A stretch of 64,000 nt of DNA from Macrostomum hystrix. Taxonomy: Eukaryota > Platyhelminthes > Macrostomidae. How positions within the stretch are numbered: the first letter of the stretch is position 1; each line of letters starts with the position of its first letter. Below the pieces are notes generated by a model that saw only the letters and a program-made list of their open reading frames with translations, was not told the origin of the DNA and did not search any database. Of the stretch, positions 21,600-30,112 are shown piece after piece. Position numbers and translations under genes: made by a program. Location: NCBI GenBank assembly GCA_950097015.1, contig CATNEN010000025.1, positions 3,821,001 to 3,885,000 on the forward strand, written 5' to 3'.

Positions 21600-22346
21600 T
21601 TATTCGCGCTCAACGGCCGCCGCGGTGGGTGCCATCGCCTTGACCTCCTGGGCGTCCTGCAGTAGGGCGCAGATCGGACAGCACAGGTGCACCAGCAGGT
21701 CGCTGCAAAAGCCGCCAGCGATGCCCTGCTTGGCCCGAATTTTGCCGCGAATGATAGCGCCAAGGCATGGCGACAGGAGCAGGTAGCCGATGCCGTAGAG
21801 GATGCAGCTCTCCTGCACAGCCTCCGCGTTCTTGCCCAAGGTGTAGCATGGCACCAGGTAGGTGATGATGCACAGGCCTATGGCGGATTAGAGAACGTTT
21901 TTTCAGACTGCACGAAAGTCGACCCGCAGCCAACGAGGAGGGATTTTTGTATGACTATTCTGCAGACCCTGCTGGAAGCCCATGTACATGGATACCGAAC
22001 TCAGCTGTGTAAATCTGCTCTGTTCTCACGAATGGGCACTGCAAGCGCGGCCCCGAGAATGAATGTGGCCTCGTCGCGGATTCGAGCTCAGGGACCTTGG
22101 TACGAGCTCCTGGTTCGGACTCGTTGCCGAAATTCGCCAATCAAGATTTAAAGAGTGGCGTGCGAAAAAAAAGAAAACTACCGAAGAAAAATTGTGATTG
22201 AACGTACGTGCAGCATTCTTCAGATCCTATAATATTTGTGAGCACTCTCAATTGCTCAGGTACGTTGTAAAAGTTTCCCAGAGCAGCAGCCATTTACCGA
22301 AATCGTCGAAGCAGCCGCAGAGCCCGTGCTTGAACTGGTTGGACAT
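21600..22346 (-). CDS. Small PLAC8-family cysteine-rich protein, two exons
   Basis: Coding exons are 22346-22298 and 21877-21600. The first ends at GATTTCG before GTAAATGG, the second begins after CCGCCATAG, and the join is phase 1. The product is 108 aa, close to the usual 110-120. It reads KHGLCGCFDDFG, then LCIITYLVPCYTLGKNAEAV, a hydrophobic stretch, a basic IRGKIRAKQGIAGGFCSDLL and CCPICALLQDAQEVKAM. This is the PLAC8 layout of two Cys-rich hydrophobic blocks around a basic loop; members are usually membrane-associated. I chose the ATG at 22346 because it is the only Met just ahead of the conserved start, but an upstream exon cannot be excluded. The 420-bp intron holds a diverged dispersed repeat. 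The gene lies between the two broken J-domain genes on the same strand and looks intact. Confidence 0.82.
21990..22130 (+). repeat. Degenerate dispersed repeat in PLAC8 intron
   Basis: Similar to 6345-6530 in the RPL7A intron (shared GTGGCC, GATTCRAGCTC, GGGACCTTGGTAC blocks). The family is unknown. Confidence 0.45.
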
Positions 22347-22959
22347 GCCTTTTAGGAACTTGTTGCTATGCCTAGGCTTTCTTTGCACCACTGTGCTACA
22401 GCTTGCATGCGCCTCATTCGCACCAGCTGGCGAGAGATTTTTAACGAAAACCACGCACGCACGGCCACAGGGGGTTGGCAGGCCAGAGGGTAATGGGATG
22501 ATGGATGCAGAGAGAATGAAGTGTGGCAAGAATATCGATCTGCCTCAGGATTAGTACACAAGCGTGCCTTCCCAAATCCCAAGGGGGGGGGGCAAACCCA
22601 CGTACGGAACAAATCTTCGGATGGAAAATCAACTTCGAGGATGAACAACTGCGAATTGGCACCTGCAAGGCGCGGACCATCTGTCTGTCTTCCTGACGCA
22701 CGCCTGCAGGTATTTCTTCCGCCTTTTTCTAGCCTTCAATCATCTGGCCTAAGCGGGCTAGCCTGATCCGGCTATCGTTAAACACCTCGCCTCCTCCACC
22801 TGGCGAACCCAGGTAGTCCGATGTTTTTCTTTCACGTCGTCTTGATTTGCACTCTCCAAGTCATGACGGAACACCGCTGCAGTCGCAATAAACTCGCAGA
22901 TTCTTAACTAGACACCTTAAATTCCGGGTTGAATAGATCAAAATTTTTCGCCTTCAGCG

Positions 22960-23125
22960 ATCAACTAACTTTCAAAGCGGTATGACGTTAGCAACGTCGA
23001 GATATTCAGCGGTTCTCGTCGAAGACACTGGTGACAAGGACACCTAACATAGCCTGTGTCCTGGGTTTTCTTGGCGATTGGTTGAATATTTTTGGAGATA
23101 CCCCGTGGTCATTCTACTGTTTAAC
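22960..23125 (+). repeat. Dispersed element, copy 2 of 3
   Basis: ACTAACTTTCAAAGC, CGAGATATTCAGC, GTCGAAGAC and GTGACAAGGACA match 24327-24405. The end GGCGATTGGTTGAATATTTT plus GGAGATACCCCG matches 24690-24755. The inner part is deleted relative to the 24.3-kb copy. Confidence 0.7.
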
Positions 23126-23815
23126 AAATGTTTTAATAAAGCGCAGGCCTCAATAAGACCTCTCTCTTGAGAAAAGTAACTGTACAATCTCTGAACACTT
23201 TCAGCTAGCGAGGTGTTTAACAAAACCAGGAACAGCAGTCAAAGCGTTTGTCACGTACAGTACATTGGCGACCCGCTTTTAGCGGAACAAACGCTTTTAT
23301 TTATTATTTGTAAAAGATACGGCTACAAAAATGCTACTAGGAGAAGCAATGCGCTAAAATGCAACACAAGACTTGGCTGACAGGGGCGCAATTCGCAAAA
23401 AAAGATTTTATGTAATTTTGACAAAAATAAAAGTAAAAAAGCGCATTATGTAAGGAAAATAAATGCTTCACATGCGGCGGTTTCGAAGTTTCCAAGAAAT
23501 AGGCGAGAATGGTCTCAAGATTAAAGAAAGAGCAAAAAATATTGAGTTGTAAAACGTGACGATTCAGGCAGGAGCTTTGAACACTTTTCGAACGTCTTAT
23601 TTGGCTCTAGAATCGTTTCTCGTACTAATTTTGAACGTTTACAACTTGCTCCGTTCCACTTATTAGTATAATACGACTTTAAACTAGTCAACCAGTGTTA
23701 AACATATCATCAGATCGACGAACAAAAAATGGAAGAACGACACTTTGGTTCGAGTCAAGAAACAAGTGTTAATATAATAAGCGTTAGATTAGTCAGCTTT
23801 TTAGGATGAAATAGC
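23126..23815. other. Intergenic DNA, nothing recognised
   Basis: AT-rich stretch downstream of J-domain gene B. I see no gene, RNA or array here. Confidence 0.4.
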
Positions 23816-24022
23816 TTAATCGCAACCGTTGGTGCGCTCAAAAAAGCCATTCAAGTATTTGGTGATTTCCTCGCAGGTGTAGTACCAGCGACGATCACTG
23901 CGGTCCACCTTATCTGGGTGGTAGTGCAGCAGGGCCATTGTCAGGCGCTTCATCGTGGGCAGGCTCAGATCCGGCGTTTCCCTGAAGTGTTTGAGGTTAC
24001 AGGCCTTAACAATAGAAAGAGA

Positions 24023-24274
24023 ACGGGGCTGTTTCAAATAGTCACTGCCTACTTCACGATGGGGCTGTTTCAAATAGTCACTGCCTACTTCACGATGGGG
24101 CTGTTTCAAATAGTCACTGCCTACTTCACGATGGGGCTGTTTCAAATAGTCACTGCCTACTTCACGATGGGGCTGTTTCAAATAGTCACTGCCTACTTCA
24201 CGATGGGGCTGTTTCAAATAGTCACTGCCTACTTCACGATGGGGCTGTTTCAAATAGTCACTGCCTACTTCACG
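24023..24274 (-). repeat. 36-bp array, 7 copies, in frame with the J-domain exon of copy B
   Basis: Seven near-perfect 36-bp units encode the 12-residue repeat REVGSDYLKQPH on the minus strand and are open into the downstream J-domain exon. A possible acceptor, TTGTTAAG, lies between array and exon near 24003. Either the array is intronic or it adds a coding repeat. The length being a multiple of three keeps the frame open. Confidence 0.9.
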
Positions 24275-24319
24275 AACCGAATGACCGAATGACCGATTCT
24301 CGTGAAAGTACACCCTTTT

Positions 24320-24770
24320 TTGATGAACTAACTTTCAAAGCCGTCCGACGGTGAGCATTGTAGAGATACTCAGCAATTATTGTCGAAGACCATCGTGACA
24401 AGGACAACTAAAATTGCACTGTATAAACCTCTATATGGCGAGTCCATGTTGGTTCAAAAGTGTGAAAAACTAAAACAATTTAATCAATCCAAAATAGTCA
24501 ACAATTAAGGCCGACATGATTGCATGATGAAATTTCGTGAGTAGATAAATTATGCCTATATTTGTGGTTTTCACCTCCAGGCACCCTGATGAGAATCTTT
24601 GAATATCTCGACGATGCCGATGTTCTGTGATTCTGAAAGTTGTTTCATCGGATAGAGCGGAAAATTGTAGCTTAAATTCTGGATTTTCGTGGCAATTGGT
24701 TGAATGTTTTGGGAGATACAGAAAAAGAGAAGTGTGGGTATTTGAAATACCCCGTAGTCTTTCTAATTTC
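24320..24770 (+). repeat. Dispersed element, copy 3 of 3 (longest)
   Basis: The fullest copy of the element also seen at 18235 and 22960. It runs from ACTAACTTTCAAAGC to the fold-back GGGTATTTGAAATACCCC and CGTAG. It lies in a large intron of J-domain gene B, next to the SINE. No open frame is seen, so it is probably non-autonomous. Confidence 0.65.
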
Positions 24771-24777
24771 AAATGTA

Positions 24778-25082
24778 CTCGTAATAAACTTATAATTACT
24801 GATTAAACCTGCCCCAATTGGGTCAGATGTGCAGCCGACAGCACATTGCGCGGCGCATCTGAAGGCTGTGTACGGCTGTTCAGTCCATGGACTGTGAGAG
24901 AAGCCACACACCCTCAATTACCCCAGGTGATGCTGGTACCCATTTACCAGCTGTGTTAACTGAAGCAATGCAGAGTTAAGTGTCTTGCTAAAGGACACAA
25001 ATTGTTCCAGTGGAGTCGGGAATCGAACCCCCGACCTGCAAACCGAGAGTCCTAAGCTCTAGCCACTAGACTAAAACCGACT
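24778..25082 (-). mobile_element. tRNA-derived SINE (minus strand)
   Basis: In minus orientation a tRNA-like head has an A-box region (CTAGTGGCTAGAGCTTAGG) and a perfect B box GGTTCGATTCC (plus 25019-25029). The body follows: TTTGTGTCCTTTAGCAAGAC, CTCTGCATTGCTTCAG, then CAGTCCATGGACTG and an AT-rich tail. The AGCAAGACACTTAACTC block resembles the conserved core of V-SINEs. A second copy of the same family is at 45255-45560 on the plus strand. Confidence 0.85.
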
Positions 25083-25474
25083 TTAACTGTGCAACCTGAT
25101 CAAAGAAGAGCTTAGAAGGCAGAGAAACAAGAGAGAAGCACACAATGTGCATTTACCTAGGCGGTTGTCCCGCAGCAAGAAGCCTAGGCGGGAATTTCTT
25201 GTAGATGTAGACAATGAAGTGCTCGCTGCCTTGCTCGGAGTTCCTCTTGACGTCAGCCAGAATGCCGGCCGCTACCAGTTCGGCCAAGCGCTCTTCGTCA
25301 CGCCGTTTAGCCCGCCGCTCCTAATTATGATTCACGGGAAGCAGATATTAGATAAGCAGACAAGAGAGATGCTAGATTAGATGAGCTAAAAACTCATTTG
25401 GTTTGCAGCTCAATGGGGGGGTCGGTGGCAGAGCGGTGGCTGCGTACCAGGACATGTCGCGACAGCCGGCCAGA

Positions 25475-25770
25475 TCTGGGGATATTTTGAGACACAAAGG
25501 AGATCTGGGGATATTTTGAGACACTCTGGAGATTTGGGGATATTTTGAGACACTCTGGAGATTTGGGGATATTTTGAGGCACAAAGGAGATCTGGGGATA
25601 TTTTGAGACACAAAGGAGATCTGGGGATATTTTGAGACACTCTGGAGATCTGGGGATATTTTGAGACACTCTGGAGATCTGGGGATATTTGATACGCGCA
25701 GGAAATCTAGGGATATTGAGATACCATGAGATCTGGGGATATTTTTGACATCCAGGTAATCTAGGGGTAT
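25475..25770 (-). repeat. 29-bp minisatellite in J-domain gene B
   Basis: Plus-strand units read AGATCTGGGGATATTTTGAG followed by ACACAAAGG or ACACTCTGG. About ten copies decay toward the 25.77-kb end. The array lies between coding pieces and is probably intronic. Confidence 0.88.
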
Positions 25771-26192
25771 TTTGAGACACTTGGGGCTCGTGGATAATCG
25801 GACCTGATTATGATTGTAGTCTGATAATCCGGGTAGGGTGATGCATTGATACCAGGCAGTCACATAATCAGACTCACCCGCAGTCGTTCGACAGCGTCCA
25901 GTGCCTCGTTCTCCTTTGACCAGCACCGAAATCACCCAGATTCTGTGTCAGCTGGCGGCCAATTTGCAGTTCGCTGCGACTGCGAAAGATGGCCTCCTGA
26001 AGGCGTTGGTCCTCGCGTAGAGTGGCCAGCTCCGATTCCATGCAGCAGTAGATGTCCATGTTGCGCAAGACCAGTTGCTCGGCTTCCTGGTTGGAAAAAC
26101 TCATTTTGGCTATGAATTGCTTGGCCTTCGAATAATTCACAGCCTTGTCCAGTGACACTGATAGCCTGAGCAGTCGGCTTGAGTAGTCCAAG

Positions 26193-26575
26193 AACAGAGT
26201 GGTGAGGTTGGTGGGAACAGAGTGGTGAGGTTGGTGGGAACAGAGTGGTCAGTAAGCGTGGGAACAGAGTGGTGAGGTTGGTGGGAACAGAGTGGTGAGG
26301 TTGGTGGGAACAGAGTGGTGAGGTTGGTGGGAACAGAGTGGTGAGGTTGGTGGGAACAGAGTGGTCAGTAGCGTGGGAACAGAGTGGTGAGGTTGGTGGG
26401 AACAGAGTGGTGAGGTTGGTGGGAACAGAGTGGTGAGGTTGGTGGGAACAGAGTGGTGAGGTGGGTGGGAACAGAGTGGTGAGGTGGGTGGGAACAGAGT
26501 GGTGAGGTTGGTGGGAACAGAGTGGTGAGGTGGGTGGGAACAGAGTGGTCAGGAGGGTGGGAACAGAGTGGTGAG
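26193..26575 (-). repeat. 23-bp minisatellite interrupting coding sequence of J-domain gene B
   Basis: Units read GTGAGGTTGGTGGGAACAGA plus GTG on the plus strand. In gene direction the unit core CTCACCACTCTGTTC matches the bases that flank both array edges, where copy A has continuous coding sequence. No acceptor AG is found at its 3' edge, so it looks like an expansion inside an exon. A unit length of 23 bp shifts frame. Confidence 0.88.
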
Positions 26576-27339
26576 GATATACTCATGCAAGGGGACTTTT
26601 GAGCAATCCCAAAGCAATCTTGGCGCACTTGGAAGAACTAATTAGTAGGCAGACGCATTCCAGATTGTTAATCAGCCTCTCGTCTGTCTCGCAGCTGAGC
26701 GTCAGCTCGAACATAATACGCAGGTCGCAAGCCAGATGTTGTATGAAGCGCTCCACCCAGTTTGTCGGCTTCGTTGGAATCGGATTTGTACCAATAGCTG
26801 GCGTTGCGCCAGGCCTCTGCGTAATGCTCCAAGCTGTGACGCATGTGGCCCCAGGCACGGCTGCAATGATTCTCGGACCATTCTAATTGGCACAGGGCTT
26901 TGTGCACTATAGCGCTATTTTTGTGACAGAGACTGCGGTCTTTGGGCACCCTGGCGGCGGCCGATGCGGCCTTGTAAATATCCAACGATGTCCAATAATG
27001 CTTGAGCTTGTTGGTGGCTCTTTGATAAGAATAAATGGCTAGACTAAAATGATCGTTTCCTTGACGGCGAAGCTTGTCACTCTCGATCTCAATGCAGGAC
27101 ATGCAGGCTGATTGCAGGTTTTTAAAAGACGATAGCTAAAATTTGCTGCCAAATTGACTACTTATCTCTCTCTGTGGCTCGTGAACTGCAAATTTTAACA
27201 TAACGGTTAGCAAATTAGTTGCCTGTCAGCAGTACAGAGCTTTTCCAGTTCTTTTAATTTCAGTCTATCAGACTTCATTGAGACTAATTTATTTTTTTGG
27301 TTAGTTCTTATACTACTGGTTGTTGAATTATTTATTTGT

Positions 27340-28345
27340 TGAGTGCGAATCTCAAGGAGTTGGTGAGAGCGACTCTCATGGAGTTGTGGAGAGCGACTCT
27401 CATGGAGTTGTTGAGTGCGACTCTCATGGAGTTGTTGAGTGCGACTCTCATGGAGTTGTGGAGAGCGACTCTCATGGAGTTGTGGAGAGCGACTCTCATG
27501 GAGTTGTTGAGTGGGACTCTCATGGAGTTGTTGAGTGGGACTCTCATGGAGTTGTTGAGTGCGACTCTCATGGAGTTGTTGAGTGCGAATCTCATGGAGT
27601 TGTTGAGTGCGACTCTCATGGAGTTGTTGAGTGCGACTCTCATGGAGTTGTTGAGTGCGACTCTCATGGAGTTGTTGAGTGCGACTCTCATGGAGTTGTG
27701 GAGAGCGACTCTCATGGAGTTGTGGAGAGCGACTCTCATGGAGTTGTTGAGTGGGACTCTCATGGAGTTGTTGAGTGGGACTCTCATGGAGTTGTTGAGT
27801 GGGACTCTCATGGAGTTGTTGAGTGCGACTCTCATGGAGTTGTTGAGTGCGACTCTCATGGAGTTGTTGAGTGCGAATCTCATGGAGGTGTTGAGTGCGA
27901 CTCTCATGGAGGTGTTGAGTGCGACTCTCATGGAGGTGTTGAGTGCGACTCTCATGGAGTTGTTGAGTGCGACTCTCATGGAGTTGTTGAGTGCGACTCT
28001 CATGGAGGTGTTGAGTGCGACTCTCATGGAGTTGTTGAGTGCGACTCTCATGGAGGTGTTGAGTGCGACTCTCATGGAGTTGTTGAGTGCGACTCTCATG
28101 GAGGTGTTGAGAGCGACTCTCATGGAGTTGTTGAGTGCGACTCTCATGGAGTTGTTGAGTGCGACTCTCATGGAGGTGTTGAGTGCGACTCTCATGGAGT
28201 TGTTGAGTGCGACTCTCATGGAGTTGTTGAGTGCGAATCTCAAGGAATTGGTCAGAGCGACTCTCATGGAGGTGTTGAGAGCGACTTTCGTGTGGAGTTG
28301 TTGAGTACGAATCTTATGGAGTTGTTGAGGGTCACTCAAAGGGGA
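27340..28345. repeat. 24-bp minisatellite, about 41 copies
   Basis: Units read GTTGAGTGCGACTCTCATGG plus AGTT, with GAGAGC, GGGACT and GGTGTT variants arranged in blocks. Because 24 is a multiple of three and the unit lacks stops, several frames stay open (8-residue repeats SDSHGVVE, and NSMRVALN on the other strand). No splice sites or homologous protein support a gene, so I treat it as non-coding. Confidence 0.9.
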
Positions 28346-28429
28346 GTTGTTGAGGGCGACTCACTGGTGTGTGAGTCACATGATGTGACAGGCTGTCTAC
28401 CTGCCTACAGATTACATTATAACTAAAAT

Positions 28430-28900
28430 GATTTGAATAGTGTGATTTAAAAAAAGAAATTAAGAACTTAAATCCAGGACAAGGCCATTAGACAATGTGA
28501 ATAAGATGCCTTGAAATTTAGTAAGCGGGTGGGACACCGAGATGTGTTTAGTATTTTTTAAAGATTTTTTCATGCTTCGAAAATACAGAGCGATGAAGTT
28601 AAATTGCAATTATAGATTGAATAAGAGAAAAGTAAAAATGCGTTTTAACGGTGTCAAGTGGTGGGCTAAATGGACAGCGCCGCAGTTCCAATCCATTCCC
28701 AAGTGAAAAGCATGGCGGAACACATTCGGATACACCGGAGTTGTTGCTTAGCGGCCAAATATAAGAATAAACTAATTTGATTAGACAAGCGAGTGAAGTA
28801 CACGATGACCTCCTGAATTACTACTCACTTATTCATAACAGCAGTGAATAAATAGGCATAAGACAGACTTAGTACGATAGGGTTGGGTAGACAGACCAAG
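28430..28900. other. AT-rich spacer, nothing recognised
   Basis: No gene, array or RNA is seen between the 24-bp minisatellite and the small ORF at 28911. Confidence 0.35.
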
Positions 28901-28910
28901 AGTACATCGA

Positions 28911-29168
28911 ATGGCTGACGACACAAAATTGCTAAAAAATATAGAGATATACGCACATATACTTATTACGATAGGACAGTTTGTGGAAAATGTTACAACT
29001 GATAAGAGAATAGTAGAGCAAGTGGCCATAATAGATAAAATAACCGATTGGTTGCAGCAGATCGAATGCGTCAACGCGGGTCCTCAGCCTTACCCATTCT
29101 TCACAGGAGTTTCTTCAATTGGTTTGTCATTTAGCACACGAAATCAATTTACAGCTGAGATTGAGTAA
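28911..29168 (+). CDS. Hypothetical 85-aa ORF, unsupported
   Basis: The open frame begins MADDTKLLKNIEIYAHIL, has a mixed, non-repetitive composition and ends at TAA. It resembles no family I know. It lies downstream of and convergent with the HP1 gene. The composition is more protein-like than other chance ORFs nearby, but there is no further support, and a random ORF is quite possible. Confidence 0.2.
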   Translation: MADDTKLLKNIEIYAHILITIGQFVENVTTDKRIVEQVAIIDKITDWLQQIECVNAGPQPYPFFTGVSSIGLSFSTRNQFTAEIE

Positions 29169-29359
29169 TAGAACACCACGCACACCCCAGCTACTTTAGT
29201 ACATATCGTACAGTCTGTTGATTTGATTATACAAGTTTAGTTGTAAAAGAGCCGAACACACAACAGAAAATTGATTAGACAAAAATTGGTGTCAAAAGTT
29301 ATCGCTTTTACCTTGCGCCTTTTTATCGCGTTAAGAAGAGGGCCGCATGAAAACACGAG

Positions 29360-30112
29360 TTACTTATTCTCAGTGTTGTCGTGTGTATGCCAGGTAAGTC
29401 GCTCCTCATAGAAGCGAATCACCACCTGGGGACACTTGATGTTGGCCTCGCGAGCCGGCACAAGGTCGGCTTCGTCGTGATTTTTCCATTTCATTAGAAA
29501 CATTAGCTCGCCGCTGGAGTCGGTGGCGCCAACAATGCGATCAGCCTGCATGCCCCTGGCGAAGCCGCGCAATTTGGCGGCATTGCTCAAAGCCGGCCCG
29601 TCCGAGTCGCCGGCCTTGTCCTCCTTGGACTTCTTGCTAGAAGGAGCGCCGGTGCCGCTGCTGCCCTTGTCGCCCTTTCGACTGGGACCGGCGTCCGAGT
29701 CGACAGCGGAGCGCCGCTTCTTCTCAGCAGGCGCCGACGATGCTGGCTGCTGCTGCTGCTGCTGCTTCTCGTGCTTCTTTTTCTCCCGGTTGGATTCAAA
29801 TTCGGCAACAATTTCCGGACAGTCGCAGTTCTCTTCCGGCTCCCAGGTGTTGTCCGAGTGCGGATAATTCTTCCATTTAATAAGGTACTCCTTCTTGCCG
29901 TTGCGCATCCGGCTGTCCATGATCTTCTCTACCTGGTACTCGTCTGCATCTTCTTCTTCAATATCGGCGTCAACATCGGCGGCGGCTGGGCCGGACGTGG
30001 TTGTGGGCTCATCTTCGGTTTCGCCGCGTGAGAACTCATCAGATTTGTGCTTCTCGGGCATGTCGACTAACTTTAGCTGAGGATTGTCACAATTAGCTAG
30101 TTCGTTATGCAT
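29360..30112 (-). CDS. CBX (HP1-like): Heterochromatin protein 1 / chromobox protein, intronless
   Basis: Binds methylated Lys9 of histone H3 and dimerises to compact chromatin in the nucleus. The 250-aa frame is uninterrupted, with an in-frame TAA four codons before the ATG. An acidic N-terminal run (residues 43-58) leads into the chromodomain (58-110: [20 protein letters not shown]). The aromatic cage residues Tyr59, Trp80 and Tyr83 are all present. The hinge (111-182) is basic with a Gln run and Ser/Lys patches. The chromoshadow domain (183-242: [51 protein letters not shown]) keeps Trp241. The size is larger than the human CBX1/3/5 proteins (about 185-190 aa), owing to the N-terminus and hinge. 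Most animal HP1 genes have introns; none is needed here, so a retrocopy origin is possible, but all key residues are conserved and it looks functional. Confidence 0.95.
   Translation of the reverse strand: MHNELANCDNPQLKLVDMPEKHKSDEFSRGETEDEPTTTSGPAAADVDADIEEEDADEYQVEKIMDSRMRNGKKEYLIKWKNYPHSDNTWEPEENCDCPEIVAEFESNREKKKHEKQQQQQQPASSAPAEKKRRSAVDSDAGPSRKGDKGSSGTGAPSSKKSKEDKAGDSDGPALSNAAKLRGFARGMQADRIVGATDSSGELMFLMKWKNHDEADLVPAREANIKCPQVVIRFYEERLTWHTHDNTENK

Larger units (their letters stand above)
23816..27102 (-). pseudogene. J-domain-like gene copy B, interrupted by minisatellites and frameshifts
   Basis: Homologous to copy A, in pieces on the minus strand. 27102 to about 26600 reads MSCIEIESDKLRRQGNDHFS and RVPKDRSLCHKNSAIVHKAL, then changes frame near 26765 before WVERFIQHLACDL. 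26190-25880 reads LDYSSRLLRLSVSLDKAV and SELATLREDQRLQEA, then changes frame before SKENEALDAVERLR and a GTGAGT donor. 25475-25420 reads LAGCRDMSWYAATA. 25335-25170 reads RRAKRRDEERLAEL and GSEHFIVYIYKKFPP. 24010-23816 reads MKRLTMALLHYHPDKVDRSD and ends at TAA. The HPDK motif is intact. A 23-bp array splits what is continuous coding sequence in A, a 29-bp array fills one intron, a SINE lies in another, and a 36-bp array abuts the last exon. At least two indels break the frame, so it is probably a pseudogene unless these are assembly errors. Confidence 0.65.

Noticed and set aside
22590-22610. G9 run as a functional element
   Set aside because: An isolated homopolymer in a non-coding region; nothing else supports a role.
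27320-28426. 368-, 335- and 322-codon ORFs in a 24-bp array as genes
   Set aside because: All three are open because the unit is a multiple of three and stop-free. There are no splice sites, no unique domain, and both strands look alike.
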